From NCBI RefSeq assembly GCF_027172205.1, contig NC_070616.1:20512001-20576000 (forward strand): a stretch of DNA of 64,000 nt, written 5' to 3'. A model generated the notes under the pieces. That model saw only the letters and a list, made by a program, of their open reading frames with translations, made no database searches and had not been told where the DNA came from. The DNA comes from Podarcis raffonei. Its lineage: Eukaryota > Chordata > Lepidosauria > Squamata > Lacertidae. Positions 43,201-56,388 of the stretch are shown piece by piece; position 1 is the first letter of the stretch; the number at the start of each line of letters is the position of its first letter. The position numbers and the translations under genes are program-made.

Positions 43201-45555
43201 TTTTAGGGTTGGGGTAGGGGGTACAATGGAAGTGACTAGACTTTGTTTTAGTACAATACAGGTAGAAAAAAGTAAATTGTGGGTCACCGTTTTTATAAAA
43301 GTTACGTGTCCCTTTTAAAAATTGGTATTAGCACTCATTACTCCCATCTGCATGTAATTTTTTTTTGTATGTGTATTCAAAATATATGCACACACACAAA
43401 ACCCCCAAGATTTAATTATAAAATAAGAGGGAAAGGCGTGTTTTTCCCCCTCCCCAATCCGATGACTTGTTTTTTGTCTTGGTACCTTTGAAGAATATGA
43501 CAGTGAACCCCACCCCAATAAGAAATAAGGGAACTTGCTTCCCTAAAACTCTCTCCATAACTCAAGCACCACCCCCACCTTTCCAGAGGATGAGGGAATC
43601 AGGAATGTGATGGTTGGCCAGGCAGGCAGAGTTGATACTGGATCCTATTCACTTGGCAACAGAGACACCCTTTGTTCCTGGAGCCCCACGCAAATGTTTG
43701 CAGCTTTAATTGCAAAAACATTTGTTAATTCCATTCACGAATGAGTTGGGACTTGCTTGTCGTCTGGCTATTAATAAAGGCCCCAGGGAGGGAGTTGGAG
43801 AGTGGCAGTCACTGTTTGGGGGAGGGGGGGTCTCTCTCAACCATTTGTGTCCTCACCCCCAGACAGACAGACAAAATAGAGATAAATGTGGTGTTTTTAA
43901 TCCTGCTTCTTACATCGAAATCATTCTGTGTAGGAAGTAATACTTATCTCCTGTGTAAATTATTGCTTGCGATAACCACACACAAATGTGCGTCTTCTCT
44001 TGCAACTGCCAGAAAAATACACAATCTCACATAGGTTTCTTTCTACAAAGAAATTTCCCTCTGGAGTGGGCATTTTGAAGGGTAGCTCTCAAAGATCTTC
44101 TGATACTACTTTTCCAAACTTTATTTCAGTTTCTACAGTCTATTATGCCTTTGGTCTGGGACAGTAACAACAGTTTAAATAACACATCTGAGCTTATTTG
44201 CAAAACAGCTGTGAAATACCAAAATGTGTCTGTAACAGACTGTGGAACAAGTTATAAAAATTCTGACTGATACCAGATTGGCGCATATAGCATTCAGCAC
44301 TCAGAGTTCTTTACAGAGTGGCATTAAAAGGTTCCTGCCCTAAGCTCTTCACAGTGTGAATTGCAAACACCAGTAAACAGTCAGGCAGTTACTGAACATG
44401 GGACCCACATTTGCCATCATTTGAAGATCTTCACTAGCTTTTTTTTCTGGACAGAATTAAAGGTGCTAGTTTTAACTGCCGCCATGATCTTCAGATGAAG
44501 GGCAGTATACAAATTTAATAAATAAAAATAAAACCAATACAGCTCTAAATAAATCTAAAACCAGTTTATCTAAACAACTACCTTCTCCCATAAAACTTGC
44601 ATTTCGCTAGAATCATCGCTCCTGCCCTGGAGGATATTGGAGACAGAGCATTCCCTGAATCTTCCAATTTTAATTGGAAAAAAGTCTGGGGAGGGGGGGG
44701 TTATCTCTGTGTACGTAAATTAGAATGATTTGCCTAGGGTAATTTGCAGCAAAATATTTTCAGTTTGCATCAAAACAGTTTCTGATATCACGGTTGTCTA
44801 ATATTGAATTTGAAGCCTTTCCTTGTCGCTACTGACCTTATGAAATGGGGGGGGGGCGGGAAATCCATGGAAAAATAAAGGACCTGGGGGGGGAACCCCC
44901 TCAATAATTCTATGCCACATTACTGAATCGTTTTTAGTTTGTTAATTCTGGAATTTAGGATTCTTTTTTGTTAGCTGCCTTGAAGACTGAATCTGACAAA
45001 AAGACAAGAAATGTGGGTCTGTGTGTATTATCTATGTGCATACTATACATGTATGTATTTTAAATAAAACATCTACATTCCCAACAAAGGACAGTGACAG
45101 AGAGGAAAGAGAAGATAAGGGATGAATCCAAGAAAATTAATAAATTGAAATAGGTATACTGTATACTAATTTTCTGCTTACCAATCTAAAAAACCAGTTC
45201 ACAACAATAAAACAAATAGCACTCTAACAGTGGAATCTTATACATGTCTATTCAAAAGCAAGACCCACTGAGTTCAATGAGTTTTACTTCCAAGTAACTG
45301 CATAAAATTGCAGCCTAAATCGCAGTGTGCTATAATAATCAAAACAGCAAAATACAGCCCGCAGCAATAAAACAATAAAGTAACCAACATCATCTAAAAA
45401 TCTATAGCTGCAGCAGGCCTTTACATAGAAGCTTGATAAAAGCAATTGAAATAAATTTAAATACGGACAGCCAGCAAAACCATTAAAAATAATAGGTGAA
45501 ATAATTATTTTTTAATTAGGATACTAGTGTAGTCACTTACTTTAATGCTAGATTT
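43201..45555. other. Intron-like sequence with LINE tail remnants
   Basis: AT-rich sequence without an exon I can support. A LINE-tail-like GGGCAGTATACAAATTTAAT with A-rich tail is at 44500-44535. Several G homopolymers lie at 42976, 44690 and 44848. Confidence 0.4.
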
Positions 45556-45559
45556 TTTT

Positions 45560-45660
45560 TGTTTTTAGATATGCTGTAAGCCACCCAGAGTGGCTGGGGA
45601 AACCCAGCCCAGATGGACAGGGTATAAATAAATTATTATTATTATTATTATTATTATTAA
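45560..45660 (+). repeat. L2-type LINE 3' end with ATT tail
   Basis: AAGCCACCCAGAGTGGCTGG, GGAAACCCAGCCCAGATGGA and GGGTATAAATAAATTATTAT are the last bases of the same L2 subfamily as at 56.4 and 58.9 kb. Confidence 0.75.
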
Positions 45661-46495
45661 GGTGGGGGCTCCTGAAGAAGGCACTACGTTTCAGATCTCA
45701 ATGGATCGGATGAGTTCACATAGAAGAAGGTCCATGCATATGTCAGGCTTTTGGGTTCAGTTTGGGATAGAGATTATGGATTCACAGAAAAAACAGATTT
45801 TGAGGAGGGATTTGAGGGAACAGAGAGAGATAACCATATACATAACCATCACAACCATATTAAACCATAAAAGCAATCAAGTGGAGGAGGGGTTTGTGTC
45901 CAAGAGGAATTCTGGGTTATCAGGCTAGATCTGATGAAGCTGGTTTATATATTTCCCCCCATATGGGGTATCAGCCAGTGTATGCTCCTCATTTCCAGCA
46001 GGTTCTGCAAAGCGTTGAAGAGAGCCTCAGTTGAATGTCTGCTACCTCTCCCACATTCCATCTTGTGACTAAATGCAGACGCCATCCATGGCTCCAATTG
46101 TCACATTCTTTTCCAGCATCTCACCCTTGTTTTATATAGCACCTAGCCAAATTAAGAGTTCTGGAGAACTTGAAACCTTGCATATATTATTCTGTCACAA
46201 TTTGGTCAGCCAGACAAAAAAATACAGCCCTAATGTGGGTTTTGGAATTTTACCTAAATTCTGTCTCTCCTCTGTCAAGATTCTTTAAAAATGTTGAGTA
46301 CTACTAGAACTACTACATCCTCCTCTCCATGGGAGTAAATTTTACTGAATCCGTGAGACTGATCTTGAAGTCAACATGCACAATGTTCAAAGTGCTTTAC
46401 TGTTCTTTGCTTCTTTATAACCGCAAGACAGATAATTCAAGCCAAAAAGTGAGTGACTTGCTATAGCCCATTCCATACAACTTCTAAGTGAAGTA

Positions 46496-46737
46496 CAGTG
46501 GTACCTCGGGTTAAGTACTTAATTCGTTCCAGAGGTCCGTTCTTAACCTGAAACTGTTCTTAACCTGAAGCACCACTTTAGCTAATGGGGCCTCCTGCTG
46601 CTGCCGCGCCACTGGAGCACCATTTCTGTTCTCATCCTGAAGCAAAGTTCGTAACCTGAGGTACGATTTCTGGGTTAGCGGAGTCTGTAACCTGAAGCGC
46701 ATGTAACCTGAAGCGTATGTAACCCGAGGTACCACTG
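46496..46737 (+). mobile_element. Tigger-like MITE, CTTAACCTGAAG family, copy B
   Basis: CAGTGGTACCTCGGGTTA to the inverse GAGGTACCACTG, flanked by TA at 46494-46495 and 46738-46739. It is highly similar to copies A, C and D. Confidence 0.9.
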
Positions 46738-46739
46738 TA

Positions 46740-48130
46740 GTGATTTATATGGGGTGTCCTATACTTAAAACCAGCTGTTTGGCCACTGCCCTGCCCTCCT
46801 CATTTCTTATAACCCACCAACTCCTCAGCCTTGGGACAGAATCGTCAGTGAGGATTTGCATCCTATGGTGTGCTAAGATAGTTGAGAGTCATGAAATTCT
46901 CCAGAGTCACAAGTGGGTTTTGTGCCTACAAAGGTCTTTTTGTAGCGTTGTAGTAAGCATATCTTGAGAGTCCCTGCAACCACCCCCTTTTTAAAAAAAG
47001 TAACATCCAGCTGCCGTTCAAGCAAGCAAATGCTCCAAGCCAGCTGTCTAGGCCCGTGGAAGCTTTTTGTGGGGTTGTAGATTTTAGACTTTCAGACTTC
47101 TCAATTGGGAAGGGGGACTTGAATGCCAAGAATGTCATTAGGGCAAGGAGCTGCATGCATCATTAATGTGCAGTAACCAGGGCAGTTGCATGCAAATACA
47201 AACTCATCGAGCTGAGCCAAAATTGGGCGTTTCAAATGGCAAGTTCAGTAACATCCTTTAGGCAGGATTTGGTGTTTTTCATCCAGCAGTAAATAACCAG
47301 CAACTTCGTCAAACCGTAAGAGAAGCATCTGTGCGTTCCTCTTGCCTGGGTCCACTCTACAGCTGTTGGCAAAGAATGTGTGATACTAGCAAGCTGCCTC
47401 TCCCTCTTGACATTTATCGCAACTGTTTTTTGTTGCTCAAATACGCCTCGATTCGTGGAGAGGTGTGTGTAAGTGTGTGCAAACACTGCCCATGTCTCTT
47501 TCCTTCTCTGTGCTGAAAGTCAAGTGACCCAGCTATGAACTTTGATTCCTTTCTCTCTTTTTTTGACCCGTCTTTATTAATATTGCCCAGGATTAATGTT
47601 GCATTGTCTGGATCCCAGTGGTGGTGGGTTTACCTCCTTGACGATTCCATTGGCGTGCTTATAATTTGAGCTATAAATAACCGCTGCTTTGCTTACAAAA
47701 CAAAGTCTGTGAGGTTTTGAAGTATAAATATACTTCTTTCCAATTCCCAAGTTCATTTGGGTCAACTGTGGTTCACTTAAGGCTCTTCTGCTGTCCATTT
47801 AGCCGTCCCTTTTTCAAGTTTTAAAAGTGGTTTTCAGATTTTCTCTTTTCAAGTCAACTTTCCCCACATCACATCCCAGTGAGGAGTTTCTCTGGATAGT
47901 ACTAGAAATCCCCAGTTCTGTTCACAGCTGTCCTTTGTGATGATCCATCAAGGCTATAGGCTGCAGTGTCCTCCTGAGCAGCAAAGGGTTGCCATGAGGG
48001 ATGTAAGAAGGCAGCAGTTTCCATTCTGACCTGTATTTGTCACAACCGGTGCTGTTTCCCTTTTGGCCTCATCGATCTCATCAAACTAATAGTGCACCTA
48101 GAAAGCACCCAACACTGCCAAACCACTGTG
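46740..48130. other. Intron-like sequence, nothing recognised
   Basis: No repeat family or exon I can support in this stretch. Confidence 0.4.
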
Positions 48131-48132
48131 TA

Positions 48133-48336
48133 CAGTGGAACCTCGGTTGTCGAATGTAATCCGTTTCGGAAGACCATTCGACTTCTGAAATGTTTGACAT
48201 CCGAGGTGCAAAGGGCTGTCTGCAATATCCATTGAGAAAATTGAAAAACATGCAGCGGAAGCCATTCGACTTCCGAGGCGTGTTTAAAAACAGAAATGTT
48301 TGGCTTCCGAGATGCTCAGAAACCGAGGTACCACTG
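48133..48336 (+). mobile_element. Tigger-like MITE, second family
   Basis: Ends CAGTGGAACCTCGGTTGTCG and the inverse ACCGAGGTACCACTG, flanked by TA on both sides (48131-48132, 48337-48338). The body has CATTCGACTTCCGAGG repeats. It shares only the ends with the CTTAACCTGAAG family, so it is a distinct pogo/Tigger-derived family. Confidence 0.88.
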
Positions 48337-48339
48337 TAT

Positions 48340-49890
48340 TGGGACAGGTTGGTAACAATGAACATGAGTCGTTGTAGTGAGTGGTGGGAGAGTGTCTACC
48401 ATCACTAATCTTCTCGTTGAGTAACCCTTGATACACTGCCAAGCAACACCAACATTCTCTGGAACACGGTTTGAAAAACCACTGGGGTAGAACAATGGTG
48501 AGTTGTTTGTACTAACTTTTGCTCTTTAGCAAACCGCATCTCTTCTTTGGCATTCTTTGCAAACCCCCTTTATTTTTGTGCATGTGTGTTGAGGCAGAAC
48601 TGGATGCTGCTGTAAATTTAGAAGTAATGTTTCACAGCTGATTGCACCCATCCCCACTAATCCAAGGAATGTCAGTGAATCATTCCCACCCCCACCCCGC
48701 AAAGCAGGGGTGAGCTGTAGTGTGGGGTTGGGGTGGGGGGAAGAGATAGGACACTCGATTCCCATAGGCCAGCAAGTGCTGATTCAGAATCCCCCACATC
48801 TTCCGTCTTCCCGTTATGCGAAACCATTTGTTGCAAAATGGTTTGGGGTAAACTAAATCTCTCTCTGCCTGAGATGCTGAACATTTAATGCTGTCTGGAG
48901 GCTTGTTTAGAAGTCGCATCCCATAAAAGCTGATGAAGCAAAGACACAAAATTAATTAACGTGGTTCTATTCTCAATCTGTTTCCTCTTCCAGCAGGAAG
49001 ATTAAAAGCATAAGGCATATTTCTGTTGGAGGGGAAAACAACAACTCCGTGATAGGTTATTCTCAACCCAAACAATCTTCACAAGAGATTGCCGCTACTT
49101 GTCTTCACAGATTATTGGTGCCACAGCCGTTTGACCTATCAGACGAATAAAACAAGTAGAATAGCAAGGGGCTTATTGTAACTGTAATTTAATCATAGGT
49201 ACATCATTCCATTGAAATAATTACACTAGGTATCTTATTTGTTTAAGCCAAAGCCAGCACAAGCACTTCTGGAAAAGACAATGTCAACGCACTATTGCCA
49301 AAGTACAACATAGGCCGATAGCAAAATGAGTTGCAGAATACTGAACGAGGATGTACTGATTAATTCAGGCTACTAAGTGGCAAAAATACATCATCTCAGA
49401 TTTGCCATTCATGTGAAGCTCCTTTTGTTCATTGTGACGGACAAAACACTTCCCATAATGCTTTCTGATTATTATGGTCAAAGCTTCTGAAATATGGGTG
49501 ATTCGTAGAATGCAGAAGCAGGTGGCAGCTGAGCTTTCAGAGGCATGGAGAGCGGCTTCGGCTGTTCCTTGCTGATCAGGAGGACAAGAAAGCATAAGTT
49601 GTCTGTACTTTGTTTCCCTGCTAACTGCATCAGAAATGTATGCCCGAGCATCACTGCTGCCCAGTCAGTGTTCAAAACTCCCATTTTTCTAGGCGCATTT
49701 TGCAACAGGGAATATCATTAGCTTGAGCAGTTTCTGAGCTCTGGGCGTGATACTGCGCCTAAGATTTCATATTAAAACTGCAGAGTGAAAGGAAAGGAGG
49801 ACCTTCTCTGCCTCCCCACTTCCAAAAAAGAGAAGTTTTAAACCTATTATTTAGGGAAATCGCCAAAAAAATCAACACTTCCGATACGGG
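48340..49890. other. Intron-like sequence, nothing recognised
   Basis: No supported gene or repeat. Confidence 0.4.
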
Positions 49891-49896
49891 CTGCCA

Positions 49897-50014
49897 TACG
49901 CCCGGGGTTTCCTGGACATTTTAGCTGGTTTTCAAAAATTCTGCCTGGACGCCATTTTCGATGGACGAATCCCGGCTATGTCCGGGAAATTCCAGATATG
50001 TGGCAGCACTAGCC
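49897..50014. repeat. Short MITE with about 30-bp inverted ends
   Basis: The left end GCTGCCATACGCCCGGGG then TTTCCTGGACAT is mirrored by ATGTCCGGGAAATTCCAGAT then ATGTGGCAGC at the right. It is about 118 bp with no coding. No clear target duplication, so the superfamily is open. Confidence 0.65.
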
Positions 50015-50524
50015 AAAATATAATTTAGAACATATTTTACTTTGGAAGCCAATGAGGCATTTATGATTTCTGAGTAACAACTAGTCCAATCCACTAGTCA
50101 GAGGCCTAGAGAGACCTCTGAGGCCTTTCCTAGTGAACAGATAAGCAGCGGCATCTGCCTGCCAGGGCTGGATTCTTTGCCCTGTTATGGAGGTAGGACG
50201 AGACCAGCAATTCCTTGTTCAGATGGGCGCTGTTTGCCCTGCTGTAAAGGCTCTACTTCTTGTTGAGAAGTACAAGGTCTGGACACCCCATAAATGCAAT
50301 TACACCCACCCCCCACATGTGGTGGGGGATAAGTTTGCATAAGCACTCTTAAGCATGACCTGCTGCAATTTAGCTTCAGCCTATCTGTGCACCCTGAATG
50401 TTGGTGGCCTTGTTTGCAATTACCCATCTTGGTTTACCCTGGTCTCCCTAATCAAGTGTGTCTGGTTTTTTCTCTCTCCCCCTGTCAAAGTACACACCCC
50501 TATGAGGAACAGTCGCAGTGGATG

Positions 50525-51040
50525 CAACCTTTCAGTTTTGAGAAAAGATGAGTAAGACAGGACACGATAGAAGACTATAAAATTCTTCATGGCATGGAGA
50601 AAACGGATAGGGAAAAGTTATTCTCCCTTTCCCATAATGCTAGTACTTGGGGACATCTGGCGAGGCCAAATGTTGGAAGGTTCAGAACAGACAAAGGAAT
50701 GTACTTCTTAATGCAGCTCATAGTTAAACTATGGAAGTTCCTCACACGAGAGACAGTGATGACCACCAACTTGGATGGCTTTGAAAGGAGATTAGACAAA
50801 TTCATGAAGCATAAAGGCAGTCAGTGGCTACTGGCCACAGTGGCAATGCTGTACCTCCAAGTCGGAAGCAGCAATGCTTCTGAATACCAGTTGCTGGAAG
50901 CCACAGGAGCAGGGAGTGCCCTTGTGCTCTGAACCTGCTTGCACGTTTCTCAGAAGCATCTGGTTGGCCCCTGGGAGAACAGGATGATGGACTGCATGGA
51001 CCACTGGTCTGATCAAGCAGCCTCTTCTTAATGTTTTCAC
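50525..51040 (+). repeat. CR1-type LINE 3' end, long copy
   Basis: The order is GATAGAAGACTATAAAATTC, AGGTTCAGAACAGACAAAGG, CATAGTTAAACTATGGAAGT, TGACCACCAACTTGGATGGC and ACCACTGGTCTGATCAAGCA. These are the end of ORF2 and the 3' UTR of a CR1-like subfamily. It is 5'-truncated. Another copy, interrupted, is at 58740-59500. Confidence 0.75.
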
Positions 51041-51504
51041 GTCCTCTATTTGAAGGGATCTCCAGTCAAAGTCTATACAGGAAGACTTCCCAAATATTAT
51101 TTCCTGCACAGTGACTAAAGGTACTGCAAAACCATCCCTATTGCGAATTTTTTTGGGGAAATACTTCTCTCCTCCCACCTCTAAGGCTGTAGTGTTTCTA
51201 CACATCTTCCCCGGCTGTTTTTGAGTCCCCAAAGTATAATCCTCCAGAGCTTGGGGGAAAAAAAAAAAAGACTGATAGGCTCAGCTTGGGGACATTTAAA
51301 CAATCAGACATATGGTTACAAGCAGAATTTCTTAAGTCCTGCCAATGGCAGATGTAGGCACAAAGCCCCCACTCCCTAGCTGGGATTTCAATGTCAGGAA
51401 ATGACAATGCGTGCTGGACGTTCCTTCCTTCTCTTCTCCGGAGCAAATTATTAGTTTGCTTAACAATCATACATTGGGGGGGGGCCTTACAATGCATTTA
51501 ATTA

Positions 51505-51662
51505 AATGCGACTTACTCTGCTGTCCAACTGCTGCTGCTCTAGGTCTTCAAGCAGGAATCTTTTCCAGTCCTTCCTGGAGAAGTTGGGGGCTGAACCTGG
51601 GACCATCCCCATCCAAAACAGATGCTTTGCCACTGAGCTACACCCTGCCTCATGCTGTGTGT
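51505..51662 (-). repeat. tRNA-Ala-derived SINE, 5' part
   Basis: The plus strand ends with GGGCTGAACCTGGGACCATC, GATGCTTTGCCACTGAGCTA and CACCCTGCC, the inverse of the B box, anticodon arm and A box. Confidence 0.7.
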
Positions 51663-51917
51663 GCAGTGTGCTGGCAGCTCATCCACAGCAGTGGTTAAAA
51701 TTAGCATTTCAAAATAAACACCCCTTTAACATTTGCAAATCAGTAGCGGCTGTTTTTATCCTTCATCTCGGAGAAATGGCAACCTTTTCAACATGCATAT
51801 AATTGCCTCCCAGTCGTTTTCCTCTAAAAGATCTAATGAGTATTATTCTTAGATGTTAGCTATGGCCACATCCCATTATCCGTTCCTTTATTGTGTTTTG
51901 CAGCCAAAATCTAGCTA

Positions 51918-52153
51918 CAGTGGTACCTTGGGTTAAGTACTTAATTCGTTTCGGAGGTCCGTACTTAACCTGAAACTGTTCTTAACCTGAAGCACCACTT
52001 TAGCTAATGGGGCTTCCTGCTGCCGCTGCGCTGCCGGAGCACAATTTCTGTTCTCATCCTGAAGCAAAGTTCTTAACCTGAAGCACTGGGTTAGCGGAGT
52101 CTGTAACCTGAAGCGTATGTAACCTGAAGCATATGTAACCCGAGATACCACTG
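51918..52153 (+). mobile_element. Tigger-like MITE, CTTAACCTGAAG family, copy C
   Basis: CAGTGGTACCTTGGGTTA to the inverse GAGATACCACTG, flanked by TA (51916-51917, 52154-52155). Slightly shorter in the middle than copy B. Confidence 0.88.
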
Positions 52154-52364
52154 TATATGGAATGTCCAGATCTAGAGGTAGCAAAAACCTCTGAATACTA
52201 GGTGCAGAGACAGCCAATAGGAGAGGGCTGTTGCCTTCCTGTCCTGGTTGTAGGTGTTCAGATATATTTGGCATCTACTGTTCAATACAGAACTGCCACA
52301 TTTGCACATTGCACTAAACCAGAATTACTGGCTTACCCTGGTTTATTGTGAACATGCAACCCAA

Positions 52365-52745
52365 TGGGAGTTGGATGTGTTTAGGCTGGCGAAGAGAAGA
52401 CTGGAGCTGAACGACAGCCATTTTCAAATATCTGAAAGGCTGTCACATGGAAGAAGGAGCATGCTTGTTTTCTGCTGCTCCAGAAAACAGAAAATGCTTA
52501 CATCCATTGGGTGTAAACCAGTGGATTCAAATGACAAGAAGTGAGATTTTGACTAAATAGTAGGAAAGACTTTCTGATACCAAGCGCTGTTTGACAGTGG
52601 AACATACTCCCTTGGAAGGTGGTAGTTTTTAAACAAGCATTGGATGACCGTCTGCCTGGGATTGTTTAGCTGTGATTCCTGCATTGCAGGGGTTGGATTA
52701 GATGGCCTTTGGGGTGCCCTCCAGCCCTATGATTCCATGAAATCA
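52365..52745 (+). repeat. CR1-type LINE 3' end, second subfamily
   Basis: The phrases AGAGAAGACTGGAGCTGAAC, GTAGGAAAGACTTTCTGATA and GGTTGGATTAGATGGCC followed by CCCTATGATTCCATGAAATC match the classic CR1 3' end (GGTTGGACTAGATGACC...TATGATTCTATG). It is 5'-truncated. Confidence 0.8.
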
Positions 52746-52999
52746 TACCCACTTTGCTGCTTAGAATGAGCTAGAGAAACAAAACCAGAAGTTGCAGTTA
52801 AGTTTGGCTTCCTGTCACATCTGGACCTGATGTCATGATTTGCTTCTCCCCATCAAGCTAGGATTTGTAAGCCAATAAAAAACCGTGGCTCAAGGCTGGC
52901 TGGCGATCCTTCCTGACTTGTTAAAGGAATAACAAAATGTGAACATCATAGTTACTCTATCTTAAATGCAGTTTCCTGGTTTATTTCTCCTGCTTGTGC

Positions 53000-54010
53000 T
53001 GGGGAGAAAAAAAGGAACGATTGGACTATGTATACAACTGTAGTGCTCATTTACTAGTGATGTGTGAGGGGTTTTTTTGGAAAATCTTCCATTGTTCATA
53101 TTTAAGAACATGCAAATCATTGAAAATTGTTGGCACACCAATATATTTTAGCAACCTGAAGAATTGTGCATACACGCTGCCTCACATCCTTCTTGTGATA
53201 ATCACCTGGGGGAAAAAACATTAATTACAGCTTTGGAAATGTTAATCTTTCCTAATAATTGTATTTGTAATTGACAGCCATTCATTGTTATGAATTAACT
53301 TAAGACATAGCAAATCTTCTGTGTCAAAATTCAAGCAATGGAAAATTTTCTTCCCCAAATCAGTCATTCACAAGAAGCCAGCAACCCTGACTTATCGCAT
53401 GATGTGTGAACATACCCATTGATGGACTTTGGTCTGATTCATCAAGGCAGTTCTTACATTTGTGACCTCCTGCGATGTGTGAACAAACAGTTTTTTTTAG
53501 TGTAATATTTCATGTGGGTAGGTGTGGTTTTCTTTTGTTTTCCATAATAATACCTTGGCCTCTCATTATCTCTTGCAAAAGATCAGATTTCTGAAATAAT
53601 TTCCCATCCTGGAACAGAGGAGTGGCGGCATAAAACTAATTATATTTTATTTGCCTCTCTTAAAATAAAAAGAGCACCAGAATATATATATCTATCCTCT
53701 AGGCAGACAGGTATTTTAAAATTAACAAAGCTGTATTTATATATAACAGAGCAAGTTTAGCCTGGGGAAAGATTTCATAGCTGGGTTGTCAACTCTAGGA
53801 AACAAGGCCTTGATCCTGCAGGTGCTTAAGAACATATGCCACAGTTAGTCATACAAGTTAATCTCAAAGGGGAACTATTCACTTAAGACTCACAGATTAC
53901 CCCAAGACATCAGGCATGCAGATGAAGGTGAGGAGCATCTTGTGCTTAATTTCTGCATTCTGGGATGCTGCTGTAGTAACAAATAAAATTTTAGCGACTG
54001 TGGACATTTA
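53000..54010. other. Intron-like sequence, nothing recognised
   Basis: AT-rich, with no supported exon or repeat. Confidence 0.4.
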
Positions 54011-54016
54011 TTTGTT

Positions 54017-54480
54017 ATACAGGCGTCCCCCCCCCCTTATGCACAACCGACTCACGCACAGCTGCATATACGTGTGGCGCCAGGAAGTAAACAAATTGAT
54101 AGATTCAAACCAGGAAATGGCTGGAGACAGACAGCTGGAGAGTCTTCATGGCTCATGAGGAGACCCTCCCTGTAGCCTTAGGATTTCAGTGAGGGCAAAG
54201 GAAGCCGCAGAGAGACTGGAGGTACAGCAGGGCTTTGTTTAGGCTGCTCAGCCTCCCTGCCTAGCAGCTGGCATGTGGGGTAGCGCAGCAGCAGCCTCTT
54301 TTCTGTGAGTCCTCCAGCCAGCCCCAGATCTTCAACTCTAGAGAGTTGTGTGGAGAGAAAGCTGGAGAGCAGGAGGAAAATGGTGTTTTGGAGGCTTTTT
54401 AGAGGGTGTTCCCTACTTACACGGTTTTTGTTTATGCATGTGGGGCCTCAGAACGTAACCCTCACTATTCTCAAGCAAAC
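54017..54480. repeat. Possible Tigger-like remnant
   Basis: TA then CAGGCGTCCCCCCCCCC and TATGCACAACCGACTCACGC at the left, and TACACGGTTTTTGTTTATGC followed by GGGGCCTCAGAACGTAACCC at the right. Wording of this kind is seen at pogo/Tigger ends and subterminal regions. The right end is not defined. Confidence 0.35.
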
Positions 54481-55019
54481 GGAGCAGCAGAGGGAACTAG
54501 TGAAGACTGCAAGGACTTGTTTCGGGTCATGGTGACCCACATATATTGCTCTTTTAAATTACAGGCCAACACCACTGATAACCATAAAACACTAATGGGA
54601 AAACAAATTGGAAGATCAATTTCAACTCTGGGGCAAATCCAGGGTTTTTTCCCCCCAGCCAGAACTCACTGGAACTCAGTTCTAGCACCTCTCAGGTAGG
54701 TGCCATTGCTATTTTAAGAGAGAAAAATGAGACATTTGTGGTGAGTTTTGGCACCTCTTTTTTCTAGAAAAATACCGGTAGCACTGAATAGATCCTTATT
54801 CCCAAGTGGCCTGACCTGGAAAATGTTGCCTCTTCAACTTTACCAAGCCAAATCAAAAACCTCTACCTCTTAAACAGTTGGAAGAGTAACCCTAAGGGCT
54901 TTTATACCCATGGTAGCTATGGCCTTCTGTTCTTTTGAAAAAAATAGTTGGGCTTTAGGTGGTCTGAGAACAGAAAATCCACAATAGCAATGACTGAATG
55001 ACGGTGTTTTGTCAGGGAT

Positions 55020-55135
55020 GATGGACACCATGCGATCCTCCCAAGTCCCATCAGCACCAGCCAGCCTGGCCAGCGGTCAGAACTGATGGGAACTGAAGGA
55101 CAATAGCAGATGGAGGGTCGCAGGTTCTGCATCCT
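55020..55135. repeat. hAT-MITE fragment (CCCATCAGCACC type)
   Basis: The phrases AGTCCCATCAGCACCAGCCA and AGAACTGATGGGAACTGAAG form the inverted pair typical of the group seen at 3.4-4.0 kb. Confidence 0.45.
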
Positions 55136-56059
55136 GGAGTCACCAAAAAAAGAAAGGAAGGTGAACGGCGGATAGCAATCCCACTAGAGTGGAAGCACCT
55201 TAGCTGCCGCTGGACTTAATTTTATTGAGGTGAAATCGGGAGTTTTCCCTGCTCCTATTCTGCTCTTGTTTTAAGGGAGGCAACAGAAGTTCTTCTCTAG
55301 CTTGCTGACTGGTATGTCCTCTAAGCCTTCCGTGGCCCAGGCCCTTTGTAATCCTTCCAGATGGAGGCTGTTTATCTTCGGAAAGCCTTGCCTTTACAAT
55401 GTAATGCTTTCGTTCTGCCATCAAGGAGGTGTAGAGGAATACCAGACTAGATTATCTCACTTGGCTGCTGAGGTAGCCTTCTATGCATTGCCTGCCTGGG
55501 GCCAGAACGTGCCTCCCTTCTGTGGGTGTGTTGTACATGACTCTCTATGCGTGTTTGATGCTGGTTGCTAACGTGTTCCTCTCCTCTCTCTATAAAGGCT
55601 CTTCTGATATGCCAGACTCAAGGCCAGCTGTCCTCACCCAAAGTCCCAGCGTGATTTAATAAGCTTCTCTCCCACTTGGGGTTGGGAGAAGGGGGGTGGA
55701 TAAGCCCTTTGAAGTTTTCTTAAAAGAAGGGGGAGCTGGAGAATTTTTTAAAAAAAATAAAACGCACACACTTCTGCTTTTCTGTGTCTGGTACAGAACA
55801 CTTTGTACTGCATTCCCTCAAGCTGTGATTTGGTATCTGTGGGCTACTTTTTCACCGTTCTTCCTACTCTAGACTTCTTTGCTTGTGGTTTGGTTACTAG
55901 CCCTGAGATAAGCAAGGGGTGGGTGCGAAGCATTACAAAAACCCCTTACTTATTCCTCTCTGCCAGATGGCCTCTTAACCAGAGAGGCCATCCTTATTTT
56001 ATTTAAAATATGCGTACACCATATTTCAGTCTAAAAACGGCCGCACCACTAAGGTGGAG

Positions 56060-56342
56060 ATAGGAACATAGAAAGCTGCCAGACCATTGGTCCCTTTTGC
56101 CCAGTATTGTCTGCACTGACTAGTAGCCACTCCCCAGGGTTTCAGTGCTACCTGGAGGTGCTGCCAGGGCCCAAACCTGGGACCATCAGTGTGCGCCACT
56201 GAGCTGCAGCCCTTCTCGCAAGCAAAATAGGAAGTTGCCTTCGTACGGAGTCGGTTTGCTTACCCATCTAACTCAGAATTATGTAAATTGGCAGGCAGGC
56301 AGGCTTTCTAGGGCTTCATAGCCTTTCCCAGCCCTACCTGGG

Positions 56343-56345
<3 letters not shown>
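56060..56345 (-). repeat. Two tRNA-Ala-derived SINE copies in tandem
   Basis: First copy 56060-56222: plus strand AACATAGAAAGCTGCCAGAC, ACCTGGGACCATCAGTGTGC and GCCACTGAGCTGCAGCCC. A second starts at about 56225 with ATAGGAAGTTGCCTTCGTAC and is cut by the L2 piece at 56346. Confidence 0.65.

Positions 56346-56388
<43 letters not shown>

Noticed and set aside
46511-46735. Minus-strand frames with RFRLQTPLTQ and LLQDENRN that recur at 46.5 and 52.0 kb and look like a conserved protein.
   Set aside because: They are translations of the Tigger-like MITE copies, which have no coding role.
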